In this document: positions 23,835 through 32,014 of the stretch, one piece after another | Layout: each line of letters begins with the position of its first letter | How positions within the stretch are numbered: the first letter of the stretch is position 1 | NCBI RefSeq assembly: GCF_023243045.1 | Contig: NZ_JALKFX010000099.1 | Location: forward strand, 1-33,538 | Origin: Frankia sp. AgB32 | GTDB taxonomy: Bacteria > Actinomycetota > Actinomycetes > Frankiales > Frankiaceae | Direction of reading: 5' to 3' | Length of the DNA stretch: 33,538 bases | Program-made: the position numbers and the translations under genes | The notes under the pieces: generated by a model | What the model saw: only the letters and a program-made list of their open reading frames with translations | The model's database searches: none | What the model was told of the DNA's origin: nothing

Positions 23835-24632
23835 TCAGCCCGGTGCGTGCGTGTCCCGCCCGGCCAGGCTCGCGTCGTGCTGGTCCGACCCGAGCTGATC
23901 GGGTCCTGGCAGCTCACGCGTCGGCTGGGAACCGGGTGGCTGGGAACCGGGTGGCTGGGGTGCTGTTGGCTGGGGGGGTGCGGCGTTGACGGGGCGGGCC
24001 GGCGCGCCGGCGACGACCTCGGCCGCGTGGATGTCGTCGGTGACGACGGCGCCGGCGCCGACGACGGCCCGGTCGCCCACCTGCCGGTGCCCGACGATGC
24101 TCGCCTGCATGCCGATCCACACCTGGGCGCCGACCGCGACCCCGCCGGAGATCCGCGCTCCCGGCGCGACGGTGACGTAGTCGCCGAGTCGGCAGTCGTG
24201 GGCGACGCTTGCGGCGACGTCGACGACCACGTGCCGTCCGGTGCGGACGTTGGTGGTGATGCTGGCCAGCGCGCAGACCACGGTGCCCGGGCCGAGCCGG
24301 ACGTCGCCGCCGAGGCTTGCCCGCGGATGGACCAGGGTGGCGGGGCGCCGGCCGTGGACGGAGGCGTACCGGTCGACGTGCTGGCGGGCGGCGGCCTCGC
24401 CGAGGCCGATCAGATAGTCGGCGTCGAGCCGGCAGAGCAGGTCGAGTCCGCCGAGCAGCGGCGCGCCGCGCCGGGCCACCGGGTCGGGGTCGGCGGATCC
24501 GTCGTCGAGGAAGCCGAGGAACGCGTAGCGGGCGGACGCGCCGGCCGCGTTGACCGCCTCGACGACGTCGAGCAGTTCCCGACCGTGGCCGCCGGCGCCC
24601 ACGATCACCAGGGAGCGTGGCAGGTCGGGCAC
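23835..24632 (-). CDS. NeuD-type sugar O-acyltransferase
   Basis: NeuD/PglD-type enzymes acylate a sugar or sugar-nucleotide during surface-polysaccharide synthesis. The N-terminal part is a Rossmann-like PglD_N domain (SLVIVGAGGHGRELLDVVEA, residues 7-26, with a GGHGRE motif). The C-terminal part is a left-handed beta-helix of hexapeptide repeats from about residue 105 (ASLGGDVRLGPGTVVCALASI, then HDCRLGDYVTVAPGARISGG). The active-site His is the one in SVAHDCRLG. A 50-residue Pro/Gln-rich tail with PQPPGSQ repeats follows. GTG 24632 sits six bases after a -10 hexamer, so the message is probably leaderless. It diverges from the epimerase gene. Confidence 0.85.
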   Translation of the reverse strand: MPDLPRSLVIVGAGGHGRELLDVVEAVNAAGASARYAFLGFLDDGSADPDPVARRGAPLLGGLDLLCRLDADYLIGLGEAAARQHVDRYASVHGRRPATLVHPRASLGGDVRLGPGTVVCALASITTNVRTGRHVVVDVAASVAHDCRLGDYVTVAPGARISGGVAVGAQVWIGMQASIVGHRQVGDRAVVGAGAVVTDDIHAAEVVAGAPARPVNAAPPQPTAPQPPGSQPPGSQPTRELPGPDQLGSDQHDASLAGRDTHAPG

Positions 24633-24638
24633 CGGGCG

Positions 24639-24667
24639 ACCGTAGAGCGTTACCTCTATGTGTTCAA
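24639..24667 (-). promoter_or_regulatory. Promoter of the NeuD-type gene (leaderless)
   Basis: Read on the minus strand: -35 TTGAAC (24667-24662), a 17-base spacer, and -10 TACGGT (24644-24639). The GTG start codon at 24632 follows six bases later, so transcription should begin at or near the start codon. No ribosome site is present, which fits. Confidence 0.65.
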
Positions 24668-24671
24668 CTCA

Positions 24672-24684
24672 ACACTCAGAGTGT
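24672..24684. promoter_or_regulatory. Palindrome between the NeuD-type and epimerase genes
   Basis: ACACTCAGAGTGT has perfect 6-base arms around one base. It lies four bases beyond the -35 of the NeuD promoter. Its core ACTCAGAGT matches the centre of the Streptomyces BldD box (ACNCWGNGT), but the outer T and A of that box are missing. It is a candidate operator for the divergent pair. Confidence 0.45.
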
Positions 24685-24792
24685 CCGATGGCGGGTCTGG
24701 TGATCGTGTCGTCGCCCGGAGCGTGGCGCACTGAAGGTGACCTCGAAGCGACTACTATCGGCATCCTTCTGACTTCGAAGGGTGATGAAACG

Positions 24793-25788
24793 GTGAAGGT
24801 AGTCGTGACGGGAGGTGCCGGTTTCATTGGCGCTCACCTGACCAGGGCCCTGCTCGGCGCCGGCGCCGAGGTGGTTGTGATCGACGATCTCAGTACCGGC
24901 GCGGTGTCGAACCTGACCGGCCTGCCGGTGAAGCTGGTGATCGGCAGCGTCACCGACCGCGCCACGGTCGAGGAGGCGTGCACCGGTGCGGACAGCGTCG
25001 TGCATCTGGCCGCCCGGCCGTCGGTGGAGCGTTCGCTGCTCGACCCGATGGCCACCCACGCCGTCAACGCGACCGGCACCCTCACGGTGCTCGACGTCGC
25101 CCAGCGCGCCGAGACGCACGTCGTCGTCGTGTCCTCGTCATCGGTGTATGGCGGGGCGGGCCCGATGCCGCGCGGGGAGGACGCGCCGTGCCGGCCGCGC
25201 AGCCCCTACGCGGCGTCGAAACTCGCCGCCGAGGGGTACGCGCTGTCCTACGGCGCCGCCTTCGACCTGCCGGTGCTCGCCGTGCGGTTGTTCAACGTCT
25301 TCGGGCCCTTCCAGTCGGCGGGCCACGCCTACGCGGCGGTGATCCCCACCTTCATCGAGGCGGCGCTCGCCGGCCGGCCGTTGACGATCCACGGCGACGG
25401 CCGCCAGACGCGCGACTTCACCTACGTCGCGGGCGTCGCCGGAATGCTGTGCGACGCGGCGCTGCGGCGGCTGAGCCATCCGCACCCGGTGAACATCGCC
25501 TTCGGTACGCGGACGGATCTGCTCACCGTCGTCGCCGAGCTGGAGCGGGCCCTCGGCCGTCGGCTCGAGGTCCGCCACGACGCGCCGCGCAACGGCGACG
25601 TCCGCGACTCCCAGGCGGCCACCGCCACGATGCGCGAGCTGTTTCCCGACGTGGTCGGGCCGGAGTTCCCCGACGCGCTGGAGGCGACGCTCGCCTGGTA
25701 CTCCGAGCGGGGCCCGGCCGCGCCGGCCGACCACTCGGCCTCGGCCGGCAGCGGCGGAGCCGCCCCGGCCGCGCCGGAACGGCACTGA
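24793..25788 (+). CDS. NAD-dependent sugar-nucleotide epimerase/dehydratase
   Basis: This short-chain dehydrogenase of the extended type probably acts as a UDP-glucose/UDP-GlcNAc 4-epimerase or related enzyme, supplying activated sugar. Residues 1-13 are MKVVVTGGAGFIG (NAD-binding Gly motif), followed by VVVIDDLSTG. The catalytic set is Ser in VSSSSVYGG and Tyr139/Lys143 in SPYAASK. RLFNVFGPFQ and the HGDGRQTRDFTYVAGVA substrate block are conserved. GTG 24793 is used because the Rossmann fold begins there; the longer open frame adds unrelated residues. An Ala/Pro-rich tail ends the 331-residue protein. It converges with the dehydratase gene, six bases apart. The substrate is not determined by sequence. 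Confidence 0.88.
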   Translation: MKVVVTGGAGFIGAHLTRALLGAGAEVVVIDDLSTGAVSNLTGLPVKLVIGSVTDRATVEEACTGADSVVHLAARPSVERSLLDPMATHAVNATGTLTVLDVAQRAETHVVVVSSSSVYGGAGPMPRGEDAPCRPRSPYAASKLAAEGYALSYGAAFDLPVLAVRLFNVFGPFQSAGHAYAAVIPTFIEAALAGRPLTIHGDGRQTRDFTYVAGVAGMLCDAALRRLSHPHPVNIAFGTRTDLLTVVAELERALGRRLEVRHDAPRNGDVRDSQAATATMRELFPDVVGPEFPDALEATLAWYSERGPAAPADHSASAGSGGAAPAAPERH

Positions 25789-25794
25789 CCACCG

Positions 25795-27801
25795 TCAACG
25801 GGTTGGTGTCTGGCGCCCGTCGGCGGCCCGTGCCACCGGCTGCCGGGGAATCAGGTCCGTGATCTGGCCGGCGGCCGCGGGGGCCTGGTCGGTGGCGGGG
25901 TCGCCGGTCGGCGTGGCGCCGCCTGCCGGGGTGGCGCCGACCAGCACCTGCTCACCCGCGAGCGCCGCGAGCTCGGCGAGCACCGTCGCCGGCGGCGCCC
26001 ACGGGTCGAGGTCGAGTGCCCGGTTCGGATCCAGGGCGGGCACGTCCACGTGGGAGATGAGGGGATGGTGGGGCCGCTGGTCGGACTCGCCGGCGCCGAG
26101 CAGCTCCTCGTGCAGCTTCTCGCCCGGGCCCAGCCCGGTGTAGACGATCTCGATCGGCCGGGACTCCCGCGCCGCGAGACGCCGGGCCACGTCGTCGATT
26201 CGCACCGGCTCGCCCATGTCGAGGACCAGCGCCTCGCCGGGGGCGCCGAGGGCACCGGCCTGCAGGACGAGCTGGACCGCCTCGGGGATGGTCATGAAGT
26301 AGCGGGTGACGTCCGGGTGGGTGACGGTGATCGGGCCGCCGGCGGCGATCTGACTGGCGAAGACCGTCAGCACCGAGCCGTTGGACGCCAGCACGTTGCC
26401 GAAGCGCACGCTGACGAACGTGCCCGTCGCCTCGCGGGCCACGGCCGCGGTGAGCCGCTCGGTGATCCGCTTGGAGAAACCCAGCGCGCTGGTCGGATTG
26501 GCTGCCTTGTCCGTCGAGATGTTCACCAGGCGTTCCACCCCGCAGGCCGCGGCCGTCCGCAGGATCGCGAGCGTGCCCCAGACGTTCGTCTTGACCGACT
26601 CACCGGGAAACCGTTCCAGCAGCGGGAGGTGTTTGAGCGCGGCGGCGTGGAAGACGACCTGCGGGCGGCGCTGCGCGAACAGCTTCGTCATCAGGTCGAG
26701 GTCGCGGATGTCGCCGAGCACGATCGCGTCGTCGTCGAGCATCGCCTGGCCCGTGATGGACAGCTGCACCGCGCGCAGGGCTGACTCGTCCCGGTCCAAC
26801 ATGATCAGTTCGGCCGGTTCGAAGGTGGCGATCTGGCGGCACAGCTCCGAGCCGATCGAACCGCCGGCACCGGTGACCAGGACGCGGCGCCCCACGAGGT
26901 AGCCGGCCGCCGCAGCCATGTCCGTGCTGATCTGTCGCCGGCCGAGCAGATCGGCCAGGTCGAGGTCGCGGATGTCACCCACGCCGACCCGGCCGTCGAT
27001 GAGATCACTGACTCTGGGCAGGACCTTCACGGCGAGTCCGGCATCCTCGGCGATTCTGTTGACCTCCCGGAGCAGTTCGGCATCGGCGCTCGGGATGGCC
27101 ACCAGCAGCGTGCGGGCCCCGGTGGCCGCGGCGACCGCGGCGATCGCGTCCCGTCCGCCACGCACCCGCACGCCGAACAGGCGCAGGTTGTGCAGCCGGG
27201 GGTCGTCGTCGAGCAACGCGATGGGGTAGTAGGGGCTGTCCTGGGTGCGCAGCATGGCGGCCAGGACGCTCTCACCGCCCTGGCCGGCGCCGAAGACGAG
27301 CACCGGCTCGGCCTGGTCGCGGTCCGGTCGGCGCAGCCGTTCCTCGAGCAGCCGCCACAGGTATCGCACGCCGAACATCACCACGAGTGTCACCGTGCCG
27401 CCCAGCGGCGGGACGCTCAGCGGCATCGGCCGCGGCGGGCCGAAGGCGGCGATGACGACGAGCAGCCCGACGATGGTCAGCAACACCGCCACGAGCAGGC
27501 AGAGCACTTCCTCGAAGCCGCCGAACCGGTAACGCCCCAGATAGAGGTGCAGGGCCGTGCCGAGGAAGTGGAGCAGGCAGACCGCGAGCGCGCTGATCAC
27601 CCAGAACCCGAGGCTGGACAGCGCGCTGAGCGAGTAGTCGAACCTGCCGATCTGTGCCGCGGTAAGGCCGACGACCATCGCCACGCTGTCGAGGGCGATC
27701 TGCAACCCGACCCGTTGGCGGAGGTCGAGGCGCGACACGCGCCGCGCGAGCTGCGCTGTCCACCGGCCGTGGGCTGGGCCGTCTACTCTACGTCTCCACA
27801 T
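25795..27801 (-). CDS. WbpM/CapD-type membrane sugar-nucleotide 4,6-dehydratase
   Basis: This large polysaccharide-biosynthesis dehydratase/epimerase makes 4-keto-6-deoxy amino sugar precursors from UDP-GlcNAc (WbpM/FlaA1/CapD family). The 668-residue protein has four membrane segments in the first 150 residues. A CoA-binding-like Rossmann domain follows (VLVFGAGQGGESVLAAML). The catalytic SDR domain has NAD motif GAGGSIG (311-317), FHAAALKHLPLLE, and SxDK-type NISTDKAANPTSALGFSKR with Lys432. It also has VRFGNVLASNGSV, YFMTIPEAVQLVLQA and GLGPGEKLHEELL. The usual catalytic Tyr is replaced by this SxDK arrangement in the membrane-bound group. ATG 27801 has no ribosome site, and TACTCT on the minus strand (27815-27810) could serve as a -10. 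It diverges from the tyrosine kinase. Confidence 0.92.
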   Translation of the reverse strand: MWRRRVDGPAHGRWTAQLARRVSRLDLRQRVGLQIALDSVAMVVGLTAAQIGRFDYSLSALSSLGFWVISALAVCLLHFLGTALHLYLGRYRFGGFEEVLCLLVAVLLTIVGLLVVIAAFGPPRPMPLSVPPLGGTVTLVVMFGVRYLWRLLEERLRRPDRDQAEPVLVFGAGQGGESVLAAMLRTQDSPYYPIALLDDDPRLHNLRLFGVRVRGGRDAIAAVAAATGARTLLVAIPSADAELLREVNRIAEDAGLAVKVLPRVSDLIDGRVGVGDIRDLDLADLLGRRQISTDMAAAAGYLVGRRVLVTGAGGSIGSELCRQIATFEPAELIMLDRDESALRAVQLSITGQAMLDDDAIVLGDIRDLDLMTKLFAQRRPQVVFHAAALKHLPLLERFPGESVKTNVWGTLAILRTAAACGVERLVNISTDKAANPTSALGFSKRITERLTAAVAREATGTFVSVRFGNVLASNGSVLTVFASQIAAGGPITVTHPDVTRYFMTIPEAVQLVLQAGALGAPGEALVLDMGEPVRIDDVARRLAARESRPIEIVYTGLGPGEKLHEELLGAGESDQRPHHPLISHVDVPALDPNRALDLDPWAPPATVLAELAALAGEQVLVGATPAGGATPTGDPATDQAPAAAGQITDLIPRQPVARAADGRQTPTR

Positions 27802-27918
27802 GAGGCCATAGAGTAAGCGTAACGGAGAGTAAAATATTGACTACTCACCAGGTATGTTGGGGGGGTCCTCAATAACGGTGAGTGGTCGGAACGTTCATCC
27901 CGGGAGGGTGGTCGACGA
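27802..27918. promoter_or_regulatory. Divergent control region of the dehydratase and the polysaccharide kinase
   Basis: These 117 bases are locally AT-rich around 27810-27880. They contain an 11-base inverted repeat with one mismatch (GACTACTCACC 27839-27849, GGTGAGTGGTC 27877-27887). The motif ACGGAGAGTA (27822-27831) recurs in the surface-protein promoter. An 8-base palindrome GAACGTTC lies at 27889-27896, and the GGGAGGG ribosome site of the kinase gene at about 27902. No clean -35/-10 pair was found for the plus strand. Confidence 0.5.
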
Positions 27919-29718
27919 GTGGAACTGCGCGACTATGTCCGCGTCCTTCGCCGCAGTTGGATGCTCATGTTGGCCTTTGTCGTGCTCGGCGGCGTACTCG
28001 CCGTCGCCGCGACCTGGCGGACCACGAAGCAGTACGCCGCATCGGTGACCATGGTCGTCTCCTCGCCGGACAGCACCGACGGCGCGGCCGGGGCCTACCA
28101 GGGGAGTCTGCTGTCCCAACAGCGCGTGAAGTCCTACGCCAACCTGGTGTCGAGTGACCGGGTGGCGGGCGCCGTCATCGACCGGCTGCACCTGAAGGCC
28201 ACGCCGGAGGACCTGCGCGGGCACATCGTCGCCGCGGCGGTCCCGGACACGGTGCTGCTGAAGGCAACTGTGCGGGAGCGGGACCCGCGTCAGGCGCAGA
28301 TGATCGCCGACGCGGTCGGCGCCGAGTTCACCCGCGCCGTCGCCCAGATCGAGGCGCCCTCGAACGACCAGCCGCCCTCGGTGCGGGTGAGTGTGTGGGA
28401 ACGCGCGAAGCGGCCGGACTCGCCGGTCACGCCCCAGCCGACCCGCAACGTCGCCCTGGGCATCCTGCTCGGCCTGATCCTCGGGATCTCCGCGGCGATC
28501 ATCCGGTTCCGCCTCGACACCAGCATCACCGGACCGGACGACGCCGCGGACGCCACCAACCTGCCCAACCTGGCGACGATCGGCTATGACACCGACACGG
28601 TGCGCCGGCCGCTCATCACCGAGGCCCGGCCGCACTCGGCCCGCGCCGAGGCCTTCCGCCAGCTACGCACCAACCTCCAGTTCGTCGACGTCGACGCCGG
28701 CCCGCGGTCGATCATCGTCACCAGCTCGCTGCCGGGCGAAGGCAAGACCACCACGGCCTGCAACCTCGCGATCAGCCTCGCGCAGAGCGGGCACCGGGTC
28801 TGCCTGATCGAGGGCGACCTGCGCCGGCCGTCGTTCGGCGCCTACCTCGGCGTCGAGTCCGCCGCCGGGCTCACCTCCGTGCTCATCGGCGCCGCCGATC
28901 TTGACGACGTGTTGCAGCCCTGGGGCGAGGGGCGGGTCGGCGCCGGCAAGGTCGAGGTGCTTGCCTCCGGGCCGGTCCCGCCGAACCCCTCCGAACTGCT
29001 CGGTTCCAAGAACATGGCGGAGCTCATCGAGCTGCTGCACTCCCGGTTCGACTACGTGCTCATCGACGCGCCGCCACTGCTGCCGGTCACCGACGCCGCC
29101 GTGCTTGCCACCCGCACCGACGGCGTGCTGCTGGTGGCCCGGGTCGGCCGGATCCGCCGCGAGCAGCTTCGCCGCGCCACCGACGCGCTGCGCGCGGTGG
29201 ACGCCAGAATGGTCGGCACGGTGCTCAACATGGTTCCGACCAGGGGCCCGGATGCTTACTACTACGGCCAGTACAGCAGCTACGCGCCGCGGGGCCGACA
29301 CGCCCGGGCGAGCGCCGAGCGTGCGGCGCTGAGTGCGGCGTCGGATGCCGGCGTCCGGCCGGCCCGGCCGGTCGGCGCCGGGCCGGACGGCTCCCCGCGC
29401 GCCACCCGTGAGGCCGGGGCGGTGCCGGCCGCCCGCAGGCCCGGCGAGGGCCGCCGGGCCAACCCGGCTGGATCCGGCCGGGGCAAGGCGGGCCCGAACC
29501 CGGCAGGCGGGGCGCGGACGGGCACCCGCGAGCCCGCCGGGGCGGCCGGAGCCGCACCGCGCGCCGCCGCCGACCCCAGCGGCCGCGGCATGCGGCGGGG
29601 CACGGCCCAGCCCGCTGACGGCGGGCGCCCGGCCGAGGCCACCGACGAATCCGCGTCACCCGAGTCCGGGACGGCGCCAGGCGGCCAGGCCGCCGCCCGG
29701 CCGCCGTCCGGTCGGTGA
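27919..29718 (+). CDS. Wzc-like polysaccharide co-polymerase and bacterial tyrosine kinase
   Basis: It combines a chain-length (Wzz) domain and a BY-kinase domain in one polypeptide, controlling polymer length and export at the membrane. Residues 1-35 carry the Wzz start (MELRDYVRVLRRSW) and first membrane helix. A second helix lies near 185-200 (NVALGILLGLILGISAAII). The kinase has Walker A SSLPGEGKTTT (from about 268), Walker A' CLIEGDLRRP (Asp300) and Walker B VLIDAPPLLP (Asp383). The Tyr cluster DAYYYGQYSSY (Tyr447-455) is the expected autophosphorylation site. A further 140 residues are Ala/Pro/Gly/Arg-rich and unusual. GTG 27919 follows GGGAGGG by about ten bases. The stop overlaps the DUF4012 gene start by four bases. 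Confidence 0.92.
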   Translation: MELRDYVRVLRRSWMLMLAFVVLGGVLAVAATWRTTKQYAASVTMVVSSPDSTDGAAGAYQGSLLSQQRVKSYANLVSSDRVAGAVIDRLHLKATPEDLRGHIVAAAVPDTVLLKATVRERDPRQAQMIADAVGAEFTRAVAQIEAPSNDQPPSVRVSVWERAKRPDSPVTPQPTRNVALGILLGLILGISAAIIRFRLDTSITGPDDAADATNLPNLATIGYDTDTVRRPLITEARPHSARAEAFRQLRTNLQFVDVDAGPRSIIVTSSLPGEGKTTTACNLAISLAQSGHRVCLIEGDLRRPSFGAYLGVESAAGLTSVLIGAADLDDVLQPWGEGRVGAGKVEVLASGPVPPNPSELLGSKNMAELIELLHSRFDYVLIDAPPLLPVTDAAVLATRTDGVLLVARVGRIRREQLRRATDALRAVDARMVGTVLNMVPTRGPDAYYYGQYSSYAPRGRHARASAERAALSAASDAGVRPARPVGAGPDGSPRATREAGAVPAARRPGEGRRANPAGSGRGKAGPNPAGGARTGTREPAGAAGAAPRAAADPSGRGMRRGTAQPADGGRPAEATDESASPESGTAPGGQAAARPPSGR

Positions 29719-31916
29719 CGGCTGGCGGGTCGGGGGACGAGACCAGCGCGGGTTCCGGCGACCGCCGGCCCGCTGACCCGGCGGCCACCGGCGCCATCCC
29801 GCGCCAGGCGGGAGCGCGCGCGGCGCCGGACGGCACCCAGCGCCACGCCGAGGCCCACAACGGTGCTGCGGGCACCCGCCCGGCCGGCCGACCGCCAACC
29901 GGGCTGCCCCGTCAGCCCGGCGCCGGTCGGCCGATCCGGCCGGGCACCATCGGCGCCGGGCGGGCGGCGCAGGACGCCGATCTCGTCGGCGCGCCAGCGC
30001 TCGGTGAGGTCCCGGCGGCTGGCCCGGCGGCTGTTTCCGGCACCGCGGCCGCGGCGGGAGACGGCACGCCCGCCGCCCCGGCGGGCGAAACCGGCGAGGG
30101 CGGGCCGCGGCGGCCCCAGGGGCGTCGGCGCTGGCTCGTCGGCGGTGGCGCGCTGGTGTTCGCCGTGCTCGTCGGCCTGGTCGGCTGGGTGGCGGTCCGC
30201 GGCCTGATGGCCCGTACGCAGCTCGACCAGGCCCGGTCCCGCATCGCCGCGCTGCAGCAGCAGGCACTGGCGGGACACCTCCCGCCGGACGCGGAACTGC
30301 GCGCGCAGGTGGCGGCGATCGGCGAACGGGCCCGGGCCGCCCGCTCGCTCACCGGGGACCCGGTGTGGTCGGCGTTCGGCCATCTGCCGTGGGCCGGCTG
30401 CCCGTTGCGCTCCGCGGCGGGTCTGGTCCAGGCCGTCGACACCGTGGCGGGCACCGGACTGCCGGCGGTCGCCGACCTCGGCAGCACGCTGAACCCGAGC
30501 CGCCTGCGGCATGAGATGACCGTTGATGTGGCCGCGCTGGCCGCGGCCCGCGCGCCGGCGCAGCGGGCGACGGCCGCCCTCGACACGCTGCGGGCCGCGG
30601 CCGAGCGGACTCCGGTGTGCGGCTGGACGGGTCGGGTCAGCGGCGTCGACGACGCGCGGGCGGAGCTGATCCACCGGGGCACGACGCTCTCCGGGGCCCT
30701 GGACAACGTGGCGCTGGCCGCGCGGATCGGGCCGGACATGCTCGGCGCCACCGGGCGGCGGCGCTACCTGCTGGTCGTCCAGAACCCGGCCGAGTCGCGG
30801 GCGGACGGCGGGATCATCGGCGGCTACGGTCTGCTGACGGCCGACCGCGGCAAGCTGTCGCTGGACGGCATCTCCGGGAACGGTTCGCTGCCGGGCGGCC
30901 CGACGCAGGCGAGCTCGACCGCGGACCTGCCCGCGCCGTTCGCGGCCCGCTACGGCTCGTTCTGGCCGGACCGGGTCTGGGCGAACGCCAACCTGACGCC
31001 CGACTATCCGACCGCCGGCCGCCTCTACACCGGCCTCTACCGGGCCGGAACCGGTATCGAGGTGGACGGGACCATCAGCGTCGACCCGACGACGCTGTCG
31101 TACCTGCTGGCCGCGAGCCGGCCCGCCGTCCTGCCCGGCGGTCAGGTCGTCACCGCGAACAACCTCGTCGACCTGGTCGAATCCAAGGTGTACGAGCAGG
31201 TGCCGACGGTGGACGGCCGGGACCGTTTCTTCGCGCAGGTGGGTCAGGCCGTCTATGCGTCGGTGGTGTCCGGCGCGGGCGACACCACCAGGCTTCTCAC
31301 CGGACTCGCGAAGGCGGCCCGAGAAGGACGCCTGACCGTGTCAAGCAACCACGCCGATGAACAGGACGTGCTTTCGGCGACGGCCCTGGGGGGAGCGCTG
31401 CCCACGGGTAACGGTCCGTATCTCGCCGTCGTCACCCAGAACGCCGCGGCCAGCAAGCTCGACTACTGGCTTCGCCGGCAGACCACCTACCGCGTGCAGC
31501 GGATGCCGGGTGGCGCCGGGGCGGTCACCATCGTGATCAGGCTGACCAGCGTGGCCCCGGACCACCTGTCGGACTACGTGCGCAACCGGGAGGACGAGGC
31601 GCGTCCCAACGGTAACCCCACCGGCCAGAACAACATCTGGCTGTCGGTGTACACGGGGCGGGACAGCCTGTTCGCCGGGGCCAGCCTCGACGGCCAGCCG
31701 ATCGGCCTGGCCACCGGGTCCGAGAACGGCCTGCCGGTGGTCTCCACCTACCTGACGGTCGACCGCGGCCAGACCCGGACCCTTGAGATCAAGGTGCTCG
31801 AACCGAAGGCGGGCCCCGCCCTCGCGGTCCGGCCGCAACCGCTGCCCGTGCCGGAGCGCCTCGACGTCGAGGGGGTACCGGTCACCTCTCCATGGTCACG
31901 CAGCGTTAGAAACTGA
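29715..31916 (+). CDS. DUF4012 membrane protein of the polysaccharide operon
   Basis: The 733-residue protein has a disordered Ala/Pro/Gly/Arg-rich cytoplasmic part (about 1-137), one membrane helix (about 141-162, WLVGGGALVFAVLVGLVGWVAV), and a large extracytoplasmic region. That region includes RRYLLVVQNPAESRADGGIIGGYGLLTADRGKLSL and WANANLTPDYPTAGRLY, the signature of DUF4012 proteins. These occur in actinobacterial capsule and exopolysaccharide loci; a role in export or attachment is suspected, not shown. The start codon overlaps the kinase stop (GTGA), so the two are translationally coupled. It ends in a region with DRGQTRTLEIKVLEP, a beta-rich C-terminal part. A palindromic promoter follows 12 bases after the stop. 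Confidence 0.85.
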   Translation: MTAGGSGDETSAGSGDRRPADPAATGAIPRQAGARAAPDGTQRHAEAHNGAAGTRPAGRPPTGLPRQPGAGRPIRPGTIGAGRAAQDADLVGAPALGEVPAAGPAAVSGTAAAAGDGTPAAPAGETGEGGPRRPQGRRRWLVGGGALVFAVLVGLVGWVAVRGLMARTQLDQARSRIAALQQQALAGHLPPDAELRAQVAAIGERARAARSLTGDPVWSAFGHLPWAGCPLRSAAGLVQAVDTVAGTGLPAVADLGSTLNPSRLRHEMTVDVAALAAARAPAQRATAALDTLRAAAERTPVCGWTGRVSGVDDARAELIHRGTTLSGALDNVALAARIGPDMLGATGRRRYLLVVQNPAESRADGGIIGGYGLLTADRGKLSLDGISGNGSLPGGPTQASSTADLPAPFAARYGSFWPDRVWANANLTPDYPTAGRLYTGLYRAGTGIEVDGTISVDPTTLSYLLAASRPAVLPGGQVVTANNLVDLVESKVYEQVPTVDGRDRFFAQVGQAVYASVVSGAGDTTRLLTGLAKAAREGRLTVSSNHADEQDVLSATALGGALPTGNGPYLAVVTQNAAASKLDYWLRRQTTYRVQRMPGGAGAVTIVIRLTSVAPDHLSDYVRNREDEARPNGNPTGQNNIWLSVYTGRDSLFAGASLDGQPIGLATGSENGLPVVSTYLTVDRGQTRTLEIKVLEPKAGPALAVRPQPLPVPERLDVEGVPVTSPWSRSVRN

Positions 31917-31928
31917 CTGCGGAGGTCG

Positions 31929-31964
31929 TAGACACGGAGAGTAGTCGTCGATACTCTCCGTGTC
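31929..31964 (+). promoter_or_regulatory. Promoter of the surface-protein gene embedded in a 13-base-arm palindrome
   Basis: A -35 TAGACA (31929-31934, five of six to consensus) and a -10 TACTCT (31952-31957) are 17 bases apart. They are covered by a perfect inverted repeat: GACACGGAGAGTA (31931-31943), 8-base spacer, TACTCTCCGTGTC (31952-31964). A dimeric repressor or activator binding here would span both promoter elements. Alternatively the hairpin ends the DUF4012 transcript; no T run follows. Confidence 0.6.
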
Positions 31965-32014
31965 GTCAATCGTTCATCTGCTTGACCTGATCATCTCGCA
32001 GGGAGAGTGCCTGT

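Noticed and set aside
24658-24792. Longer epimerase start at 24658
   Set aside because: The Rossmann fold starts at the GTG at 24793. The upstream residues are unrelated and cross the divergent control region.
31929-31964. Simple intrinsic terminator of the DUF4012 gene
   Set aside because: No T run follows, and a 17-base-spaced -35/-10 pair fits inside the palindrome. A promoter/operator reading is preferred, though termination is not excluded.
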